A DNA stretch of 11,230 nt from Oleiagrimonas sp964608595 (GTDB lineage: Bacteria; Pseudomonadota; Gammaproteobacteria; Xanthomonadales; Rhodanobacteraceae): positions 1-11,230 of the forward strand of contig CAZSOU010000084.1 in the NCBI GenBank assembly GCA_964608595.1, written 5' to 3'. Under the pieces are notes generated by a model, which searched no databases, had not been told where the DNA came from, and saw only the letters and a list, made by a program, of their open reading frames with translations. Both the position numbers and the translations under genes were made by a program. Below, in pieces: positions 1 to 7,221 of the stretch; the stretch's first letter is position 1, and each line of letters starts with the position of its first letter.

Positions 1-179
<179 letters not shown>

Positions 180-208
180 GTATTCGCCGGGCCGGCCTCC
201 GGCGGCTG

Positions 209-240
209 CGGAAACGTCGAGCGCCGGCTCGGCGTTTCCG
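209..240 (+). terminator. 14-bp hairpin after thiC without a T-tract
   Basis: Bases 209-222 pair with 227-240 around a GCCG loop (outer arm CGGAAACG / CGTTTCCG), with one T-G wobble at 217:232. No T-run follows, so it is either an atypical terminator or a 3'-end stabilising stem. Its place after thiC and before the next promoter-like element suggests it marks the thiC transcript end. Confidence 0.55.
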
Positions 241-285
241 TCACTCTCCATGGCTTCCGTTCACCCCGGCCGCGACGGTCGGGGC

Positions 286-291
286 TATGAT
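286..291 (+). promoter_or_regulatory. Putative -10 element of the ferritin-like gene
   Basis: TATGAT, in the context GGGGCTATGATG, sits 55 bp before the ferritin-like start codon and would start transcription near 298. No good -35 hexamer is visible. The same CTAnnnT form recurs in front of other genes in the window, which is the main support. Confidence 0.4.
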
Positions 292-345
292 GACGACTGA
301 CGACGGCATCACGCCGTCCTTCCTTCACTCGTCAAGGAGATCGCC

Positions 346-951
346 ATGGCGGCCAAGAAACCGTTTCTTACCGACATCAAGACCATTCGTGATCGCGCCC
401 GCAAGCACATCGACGATGGCGCAATGACGGCCGGCTACAAAGCCGATCGAAACAAGGTCGTGCAGATACTCAACGAAGCACTGGCCACCGAAATCGTCTG
501 CGTGCTGCGTTACAAGTACCACTACTACATGGCTTCGGGTATTCACTCGCAGGCCGTGGCAGCCGAATTCCTGGAGCATGCCAACGAAGAGCAGGCGCAT
601 GCCGATCAGATCGCCGAGCGCATCACCCAACTCGAAGGCGCGCCCGATTTTTCGCCCGACGGTTTGAGCACGCGCGCGCACGCCGAATACGTCGAGGGCG
701 AAGATCTGGTCGACATGATCAAGGAAAACCTTGTCGCCGAACGCATCGCCATCGAGACCTACAGCGAAATCATCCGCTTCCTCGGCAACGACGACCCGAC
801 CACCCGGCGCATGCTGGAAGAAATCCTCGCGCAGGAAGAAGAACACGCCGAAGACATGAGCACGCTGCTCGAAGAACTGGGCAGGAAAGGCGAGCCGGCG
901 CGTCCGCGACCGAAAAAAGCCGCCAGGAAAACGGCGCGCAAGAAAAAGTGA
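346..951 (+). CDS. Ferritin-like (bacterioferritin-type) protein with basic tail
   Basis: A 201-residue cytoplasmic protein with a ferritin-like four-helix bundle. Likely diiron ligands by family pattern are E49 (ALATEI), E82-x2-H85 (EEQAH), E132 (AERIAIE) and E164-x2-H167 (EEEH), which would oxidise or store iron or act against peroxide. There is no obvious haem-ligand methionine like that of classical Bfr, so it may be closer to the Dps-like 'bacterioferritin' group seen in Pseudomonas and Xanthomonas. Residues 189-201 form a lysine/arginine tail (KKAARKTARKKK) resembling histone H1-like tails, which could bind DNA; this is inference. The start is well supported by AAGGAGA at 334-340, 5 nt before the ATG. 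The gene is monocistronic and converges on priA. Family assignment is solid; exact function is not. Confidence 0.88.
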   Translation: MAAKKPFLTDIKTIRDRARKHIDDGAMTAGYKADRNKVVQILNEALATEIVCVLRYKYHYYMASGIHSQAVAAEFLEHANEEQAHADQIAERITQLEGAPDFSPDGLSTRAHAEYVEGEDLVDMIKENLVAERIAIETYSEIIRFLGNDDPTTRRMLEEILAQEEEHAEDMSTLLEELGRKGEPARPRPKKAARKTARKKK

Positions 952-962
952 TCAATCCGCAA

Positions 963-992
963 CCGACAGGTGGGTATTGACCCACCTGTCGG
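963..992. terminator. Perfect 13-bp hairpin between convergent genes
   Basis: CCGACAGGTGGGT (963-975) is exactly complementary to 980-992, with loop ATTG. It lies 11 bp after the ferritin-like stop and 18 bp after the priA stop (minus strand), so it can end both transcripts. There is no T-tract on either side. Confidence 0.65.
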
Positions 993-997
993 CGTAC

Positions 998-1009
998 GCA
1001 ACATGTTGC
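998..1009. repeat. 12-bp perfect palindrome beside the priA stop codon
   Basis: GCAACATGTTGC is self-complementary and ends 1 bp before the priA stop codon, just beyond the bidirectional hairpin. It could be a protein-binding site or chance. Nothing else supports a function. Confidence 0.4.
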
Positions 1010-1010
1010 A

Positions 1011-3185
<2,175 letters not shown>

Positions 3186-3191
3186 GGCGTG

Positions 3192-3197
3192 AGTGTA
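3192..3197 (-). promoter_or_regulatory. Putative -10 element of priA
   Basis: On the minus strand the sequence reads CGCTACACTCACGCCATG: TACACT, six bases, then the ATG. The usual distance from a -10 to +1 places transcription start at the A of the start codon (3185). The -35 is not convincing. Confidence 0.35.
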
Positions 3198-3296
3198 GCG
3201 GTCCGGGTCGGGTGTCCGGGGTTCCGTTGCGCGGTTTTTTTCATCCAAGCCCATCAGAAAACGGGCTAAGTGCATGTGCTGCTGGTGGTTTATGGT

Positions 3297-3319
3297 TTAT
3301 CCACAAAAACTGTGGATAA
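3297..3319. promoter_or_regulatory. Inverted pair of perfect DnaA boxes
   Basis: TTATCCACA at 3297-3305 and its exact reverse complement TGTGGATAA at 3311-3319 are separated by AAAAC. Both match the consensus DnaA box at all nine positions, and a degenerate third copy (TGTGGACGA, 7/9) follows at 3323-3331. The pair lies about 110 bp upstream of priA. It could be a DnaA-controlled element or a chromosomal DnaA-titration/reactivation site. The same bases could also form a 9-bp RNA hairpin. Confidence 0.65.
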
Positions 3320-3505
3320 CTATGTGGACGAACACGGGAAGGCGACGTCTTTGGCCCGTGACGGCAGGCTCGGCGACGCATTGGGTAAAAAATAACCAGT
3401 GCATTTTTCTGTTGTCCAATCAATATGTTGCGTGTTCATGATTCGCGGAGGAAATCGCCGACACGGTGTCGTTCAGGTGGCGCTTGACGAATTTGCCGGG
3501 CTGTG

Positions 3506-3523
3506 AAAAAAATGCCTCCGGCA
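3506..3523 (-). terminator. Short hairpin with T7 tail after the DUF3667 gene
   Basis: On the minus strand TGCC-GGA-GGCA is followed directly by seven T's. The stem is only 4 bp. It is the only candidate terminator in the window with a T-tract, about 55 bp after the DUF3667 stop. Confidence 0.4.
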
Positions 3524-3575
3524 GTTGACGCAGACCATGACCGGCCCGCATTTCAGCGGAAAAGCCCGGACGATT

Positions 3576-4607
3576 TCAGTGCGCCAGGGCGATCAGGGAT
3601 GCAGCGCTGAGAGCGAACGCCAGCAGGACGCCGTAGCACGCGCCGATCCCCCCGAATTTCACGCAGGTCATGACCCAGCCTTGCCGGTACACGCGCTTTT
3701 GCATCAGCAGCAGGTACACGATGATCCAGAGCCAGGCCGCGGCATTGAGAAGCGCGAACGGCGTGTCGAGCCAGGCGGCGTGGGGCAGCAACCATGCGCG
3801 CAGCAGGGACAGGACCACCAGCACCAGCATCGACAGCATGATGAATGCGTGGCTGTGCATGGCCACGATCAGGTGTTCCATGTACAGACGTCGCTTGAAC
3901 AGGTAGAACAGTTTCAGCAGCAACGCAAAAATCGGCAGCAGCACGAACAGCACCGTGGGCGCCACCGCAAACATGCCGCTGACGATCTGTTTGCTCTCGG
4001 CCTTGCGTTGCGCCGTCGTGCCGTGGGCCAGGCGCTGGATATGGTCACGTATGCGGATGGCCGAACTCCTGAGCCAGTCATTGGTCATCTCGGGCAACCA
4101 GGCAAAGTGCAGCGTCTTGATCGTGTGATTCCACCAGGCCAGGGTTTCGGGAGACATGCTGCGGGCGTCCGCCGCCGGCACTCGCGCGTTTCCGGCGACT
4201 TCGCTCCGGGTGACATGAATGCCCGGGCTGTCCACGGTGAAGATTCGCGTATTGCCGCGATCGAAACTCAGGCCCACGACGAACTGGATCACGAAAAACG
4301 CGACGATCGCGAGCGAGAACACCAGTCGAAACGGCGTGACATAACGCGTGCGTCGTCCGGCGAAATATTCCAGGGTCAGCCGTCCGGGGCGCACATACAG
4401 AGGCCATACGGTTCGAAACAGGCGCTCGTCGATATTGAACACGCTGTCGACGACATCGCTCATCACGCTGCTGAAATGGCGTACGAGGCCTTCGATGGGT
4501 TGACCGCAGTCGTGACAATACTTGCCACGCAGCACGGTGCCGCAGTTGGCGCAACGGGCCGGGGCGGGATCGGGCGCCGGCGTCGCTGGCGTATCCGGTT
4601 CACTCAT
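3576..4607 (-). CDS. DUF3667-type zinc-ribbon membrane protein
   Basis: A 343-residue protein with an N-terminal zinc ribbon, CANCG (C19, C22) and CHDCGQ (C31, C34), followed by a conserved soluble stretch (DERLFRTVWPLYVRPGRLTLEYFAGRR) and about five membrane helices near 93-113, 209-233, 250-272, 285-303 and 317-340. This is the DUF3667 layout; the function is unknown and no catalytic motif is evident. It should sit in the inner membrane. An in-frame GTG 12 codons upstream exists, but the chosen ATG has GAGG 6 nt upstream and fits the family start. That site lies in one arm of a 10-bp inverted repeat, and a short leader ORF ends across the ATG. The gene is divergent from the MATE transporter. 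Confidence 0.82.
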   Translation of the reverse strand: MSEPDTPATPAPDPAPARCANCGTVLRGKYCHDCGQPIEGLVRHFSSVMSDVVDSVFNIDERLFRTVWPLYVRPGRLTLEYFAGRRTRYVTPFRLVFSLAIVAFFVIQFVVGLSFDRGNTRIFTVDSPGIHVTRSEVAGNARVPAADARSMSPETLAWWNHTIKTLHFAWLPEMTNDWLRSSAIRIRDHIQRLAHGTTAQRKAESKQIVSGMFAVAPTVLFVLLPIFALLLKLFYLFKRRLYMEHLIVAMHSHAFIMLSMLVLVVLSLLRAWLLPHAAWLDTPFALLNAAAWLWIIVYLLLMQKRVYRQGWVMTCVKFGGIGACYGVLLAFALSAASLIALAH

Positions 4608-4684
4608 GGGAGCCTCGAAAACCGTTGCACTGGCCCCTCCCACAGGAAACTCCGATGATCCGCGGTTATTCGAGGCTCACTCAT
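4604..4684 (-). CDS. Possible 26-codon leader ORF of the DUF3667 gene
   Basis: Starting at an ATG at 4684 (MSEPRIT...), this frame runs 26 codons and stops with a TGA overlapping the DUF3667 start as ATGA. A TATGAT element ends 6 bp before its ATG, so the mRNA could begin at this start codon without a leader. Its first bases (ATGAGTGAGCC) nearly repeat the start of the real gene (ATGAGTGAACC). No homology is recognised. It may be a regulatory leader peptide or chance. Confidence 0.3.
   Translation of the reverse strand: MSEPRITADHRSFLWEGPVQRFSRLP
4610..4678 (-). promoter_or_regulatory. 10-bp inverted repeat enclosing the DUF3667 ribosome-binding site
   Basis: On the plus strand GAGCCTCGAA (4610-4619) is the exact reverse complement of 4669-4678, with 49 bp between. 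In the minus-strand mRNA the 3' arm contains the GAGG ribosome-binding site, so pairing would hide it. The 5' arm falls in codons 3-6 of the leader ORF, so a translating ribosome would open the stem. Confidence 0.4.
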
Positions 4685-4690
4685 GTGGCG

Positions 4691-4696
4691 ATCATA
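4691..4696 (-). promoter_or_regulatory. Putative -10 element of the DUF3667 transcript
   Basis: TATGAT on the minus strand, six bases before the leader ORF ATG, predicts +1 near 4684. The -35 region is not recognisable. Confidence 0.35.
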
Positions 4697-4727
4697 AACC
4701 CCGAGCGTGTTGATGGGGGGTGACGGT

Positions 4728-4733
4728 TACAAT
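4728..4733 (+). promoter_or_regulatory. Putative -10 element of the MATE gene
   Basis: TACAAT in GGTTACAATACG predicts transcription from about 4740. This would exclude the earliest in-frame start (4707) and favour a later one. The -35 is weak. Confidence 0.35.
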
Positions 4734-4772
4734 ACGCGATTCCTCGATTGTCGTGTGCGGGCGCAATATCCA

Positions 4773-6194
4773 GTGTCAGCCATCCTGTTCGGTTTCCATC
4801 GCATTGATCGAGCGCATGCCCGGCGCGAATGGGGCGCCACCGTGCGTCTGGCATTGCCCCTGATTGCCGCGCAGCTGGCGGCGATGGGAACAAACGTCAT
4901 CGACACCCTGCTGGCCGGTCACATGAATGCGCATGTGCAGGCCGCCGTGGCGACCGGTTCGGGTGTGTGGTCGCTGGCCATCCTTGCCGGTATCGGCGTG
5001 ATGATGGCCGTGCCGCCCACGGTGGCGCAACTCGATGGCGCGGGGCGCCGTCACGAAATCGGCGCGATCGTGCGTCAGGCATTGTGGATCGCGCTTGTGC
5101 TCGGTGTGTTGTTGTGGCTGTTCGTGCGTCACGCCGAGCCGGTGCTCGACATGATCGGCGTGGTACCGGGATTGCGCCATGACGTGGCGGCGTTTCTGGG
5201 CGCCATCGGTTGGGGTGCGCCGGCCCTGGCCGGTTATTTCGCCCTGCGCGGTTTGTCCGAAGGCCTGTCATTGCCGCGGCCGTCGATGTTTTTCAGTCTG
5301 GCCGGCCTGGTGGTGCTGGGACCGCTGGACTGGATCCTGATGTACGGCGAATTCGGCCTGCCCGCCATGGGGGCGCTGGGCAGTGGCATCGCCACCGCCG
5401 TCACCTTGTGGCTGGAGTTCATCGGGTTTGCGACCTACATTCTCGTGCATCGCAACTATCGGGGGCTGGGGCTGCTGGAGCGTTTCGACTGGCCGCGCCG
5501 GAAGGCGATTGCCGAGCTTTTGCACCTGGGCCTGCCGATGGCTGTGAGCATCCTGATGGAAGGCGGCATTTTCGTGGCGGTGGCGCTGGTCATCGCCACA
5601 CTGGGCGTGGATCAGGCCGCCGCGCACCAGATTGCGCTCAACGTCTCTGGCGTGGCTTTCATGGTGCCACTGGGTCTGGCCATGGCCATCACCATCCGTG
5701 TCGGCAACGCGGCCGGACGCGGCGATGCGACGGCGGTGCGCTACGCCGGGTTTTGCGGCATTGCGCTGGCGCTGCTCACGCAACTGGTATCGGCGTCGTT
5801 GATGCTGGGTTTTCCGCACGCCATCGCACACTTGTACAGCAATGACGGCACGGTGATTGCACTGGCCTCGCAGCTTCTGGTGCTGGCCGGCATCTTCCAG
5901 TTTTCCGACGGCATCCAGGTTGCCTCCAACGGTGCGCTGCGCGGACTCAAGGATACGCGCGTGCCGATGTTCATCACTGCTTTCGCTTACTGGGGCGTGG
6001 GCATGCCGGTGGGTTGGTGGTTGACGTTCCATCATCATCTCGGCGCGCGCGGCATGTGGATGGGCCTGGCTGCCGGCCTGAGCGCCGCCGCCGTGCTGTT
6101 GTTCACGCGCTGGTGTCTGAGTGCCCGCGACGAGCGCTGGCGCCGCCACGTGCCCGACATCCCGCGGCCGGCCGCGCCGGGCGTGGTGACCTGA
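4773..6194 (+). CDS. MATE-family (NorM-like) multidrug/metabolite efflux transporter
   Basis: About 473 residues from a GTG at 4773, with twelve predicted membrane helices in two halves, the MATE layout. Typical stretches are RLALPLIAAQLAAMGTNVIDTLLAGHM near the start of helix 1, and in the second half LHLGLPMAVSILMEGG and a helix containing QIALNVSGVAFMVPLGLAMAITIRVGN. Such inner-membrane pumps export cationic compounds in exchange for sodium or protons. The frame is open from 4707, but the -10 element at 4728-4733 and family length favour a start inside 4755-4800. No clear ribosome-binding site decides it, so the start is uncertain. The gene is divergent from DUF3667 and converges on the TPR lipoprotein gene. 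Substrate cannot be read from the sequence. Confidence 0.9.
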   Translation: MSAILFGFHRIDRAHARREWGATVRLALPLIAAQLAAMGTNVIDTLLAGHMNAHVQAAVATGSGVWSLAILAGIGVMMAVPPTVAQLDGAGRRHEIGAIVRQALWIALVLGVLLWLFVRHAEPVLDMIGVVPGLRHDVAAFLGAIGWGAPALAGYFALRGLSEGLSLPRPSMFFSLAGLVVLGPLDWILMYGEFGLPAMGALGSGIATAVTLWLEFIGFATYILVHRNYRGLGLLERFDWPRRKAIAELLHLGLPMAVSILMEGGIFVAVALVIATLGVDQAAAHQIALNVSGVAFMVPLGLAMAITIRVGNAAGRGDATAVRYAGFCGIALALLTQLVSASLMLGFPHAIAHLYSNDGTVIALASQLLVLAGIFQFSDGIQVASNGALRGLKDTRVPMFITAFAYWGVGMPVGWWLTFHHHLGARGMWMGLAAGLSAAAVLLFTRWCLSARDERWRRHVPDIPRPAAPGVVT

Positions 6195-6221
6195 CAAAAA
6201 TCCGGATGGCGGTTTTGCAGG

Positions 6222-6240
6222 GGCGCATCTCGTGTGCGCC
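6222..6240. terminator. Weak hairpin between MATE and the TPR lipoprotein gene
   Basis: GGCGCA (6222-6227) pairs with TGCGCC (6235-6240) over a 7-nt loop in the 60-bp gap between two convergent genes. A short T-run for the minus strand is about 20 bp further on, so support is modest. Confidence 0.3.
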
Positions 6241-6254
6241 GGCGGCGTGGCTTT

Positions 6255-7100
6255 CTACGATGACGTCGGATTCAAGTACCGCTGCAACGGGTCGTGGTCG
6301 TTGCGCTTGCGCAAACCTTCGATGTAATGCAGTTCGCCACGGGACTTGCGGTCGTCCGGATTCAGTTTCAGGCACTGTTTGTACGCCTTGGCGGCGTCAT
6401 CCAGTTGATGTTGTTCCACCAGTACGTAGCCCTGCCCGCGCAACGCCACGCACTTCAAGCGGGCGGCATCGTCTTCGGGCGCCAGATCGGCGTTGGTTTC
6501 GGCTTCCCGGTACAAGCTGATCGCCTTGTCCCAGTCTTTCGCTTTCAGGTACGTATACGCCAGTTCACTGCGGTACTGGCTGTTCATCGGCGCCAGTACA
6601 AGTGCCGCCTCGAGTTCGCTGCGCGCCTTGCCGTATTGCCCCAGCGCGTTGTAGGCGTACCCCTTGGCCCAGTGCGCCATGGCCCAGGCGGGGCCGACGA
6701 CGATGGCGCTGGTTCCCGGTTTGCCGGCTTTTTGCGCCTCGTCCGAGGCGGAAGCGACGCTGGCAAGGTAGACCAGCGACCGGACCGGATCTTTCGCGCT
6801 GAACACGACCACGTCACGATTGCCATACGTGGTTTCGTAGTGGTGGATGACCTCGCTCAGCGGTCCGTCGATGGCTTGTTGCGCCTGGCCTGTCTGCACC
6901 ATTTGCAGCGCCTGCAGCACCTTGTCGAGACGGGCCTGATCCGTCTTGTCGCCGGCGGGGCTGGCGATGGTGATGGTGGAGTGCCCGGCGTCGACGCGAC
7001 TGACAGACGACGACGTCGTCGTCGCTTGCTCTGGTTGGCTGGCGCAGCCGACCAGCAGACACGCGGCGACCAGCGCGCCGAGTCTTGAATATCGATTCAT
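6255..7100 (-). CDS. TPR-repeat outer-membrane lipoprotein
   Basis: A 281-residue protein beginning MNRYSRLGALVAACLLVGC, a lipoprotein signal with lipobox LVGC and acylated Cys19; the +2 residue is Ala, which favours the outer membrane. A Thr/Ser linker follows (TTTSSS at 27-32). Tetratricopeptide helices are visible at about 139-172 (AHWAKGYAYNALGQYGKARSELEAA begins this region), 173-206 and 217-250. TPR proteins act as scaffolds; the partner is unknown. The open frame extends far upstream, but the lipoprotein signal fixes the start; an ATG one codon earlier (7103) is equally possible. A G-rich ribosome-binding site (GGGGGA) lies just upstream. Divergent from sppA, with a palindrome over the promoter region. 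A bacterial TPR lipoprotein without a named family is as far as I can go. Confidence 0.8.
   Translation of the reverse strand: MNRYSRLGALVAACLLVGCASQPEQATTTSSSVSRVDAGHSTITIASPAGDKTDQARLDKVLQALQMVQTGQAQQAIDGPLSEVIHHYETTYGNRDVVVFSAKDPVRSLVYLASVASASDEAQKAGKPGTSAIVVGPAWAMAHWAKGYAYNALGQYGKARSELEAALVLAPMNSQYRSELAYTYLKAKDWDKAISLYREAETNADLAPEDDAARLKCVALRGQGYVLVEQHQLDDAAKAYKQCLKLNPDDRKSRGELHYIEGLRKRNDHDPLQRYLNPTSS
7006..7023. repeat. 18-bp triplet palindrome in the lipoprotein linker
   Basis: Three GAC triplets followed by three GTC triplets make a perfectly self-complementary 18-mer. On the minus strand it lies in the Thr/Ser linker codons just after the acylated cysteine. Triplet tracts of this kind can expand or contract in frame. 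Confidence 0.7.
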
Positions 7101-7111
7101 CATTCCCCCAT

Positions 7112-7128
7112 CCCCGTCATGGACGGGG
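7112..7128. promoter_or_regulatory. Palindromic operator-like site upstream of the TPR lipoprotein
   Basis: CCCCGTC (7112-7118) and GACGGGG (7122-7128) flank ATG. The site spans the transcription start predicted for the lipoprotein (about 7125), so a repressor is possible. It could also be an mRNA hairpin if transcription starts earlier. Confidence 0.35.
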
Positions 7129-7131
7129 TCG

Positions 7132-7137
7132 AGCATA
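7132..7137 (-). promoter_or_regulatory. Putative -10 element of the TPR lipoprotein gene
   Basis: The minus strand reads CTGCTATGCTCG, giving TATGCT about 31 bp before the ATG. The -35 is unconvincing. Confidence 0.35.
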
Positions 7138-7187
7138 GCAGTCCGGGGGCCATTCAGTCGCAGGTGACGCATGACCGGCAAAACCGC

Positions 7188-7193
7188 TACGCT
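7188..7193 (+). promoter_or_regulatory. Putative -10 element of sppA
   Basis: TACGCT in CCGCTACGCTTG, with GTGACG (7164-7169) 18 bp upstream as a poor -35, predicts transcription from about 7200, 22 nt before the sppA ATG. Confidence 0.35.
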
Positions 7194-7221
7194 TGCGTTC
7201 CGGATCGGGGAGCAGTAAAGC

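Larger units (their letters stand above)
3186..3575. other. 390-bp non-coding region between priA and the DUF3667 gene
   Basis: No credible gene is seen. From the priA side it holds the putative priA -10 (3192-3197), two inverted consensus DnaA boxes (3297-3319), a relatively AT-rich stretch (about 3384-3435, including GGTAAAAAATAACC), a 13-bp odd-centred palindrome CGACACGGTGTCG (3459-3471), and a short hairpin with a T7 tail for the DUF3667 transcript (3506-3523). A 60-codon open frame on the minus strand (3241-3423) has no start signal and no recognisable protein character. Confidence 0.6.

Noticed and set aside
3241..3423. A 60-codon minus-strand open frame spanning the DnaA boxes
   Set aside because: No ribosome-binding site, no recognisable protein features, and it covers clear non-coding signals.
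3290..3440. Chromosomal origin of replication
   Set aside because: Only two good DnaA boxes are present, and dnaA, dnaN, rpmH or gidA are not in the window. A secondary DnaA site or promoter element is more likely.
3525..4658. A 377-codon open frame on the plus strand
   Set aside because: It is antisense to the DUF3667 gene, whose zinc ribbon and membrane helices are clear. The plus-strand product is a Gln/His/Arg-rich string with no domain, as expected of a GC-rich shadow frame.
5268..6197. A 309-codon minus-strand open frame
   Set aside because: It is antisense to the MATE transporter, with typical shadow composition.
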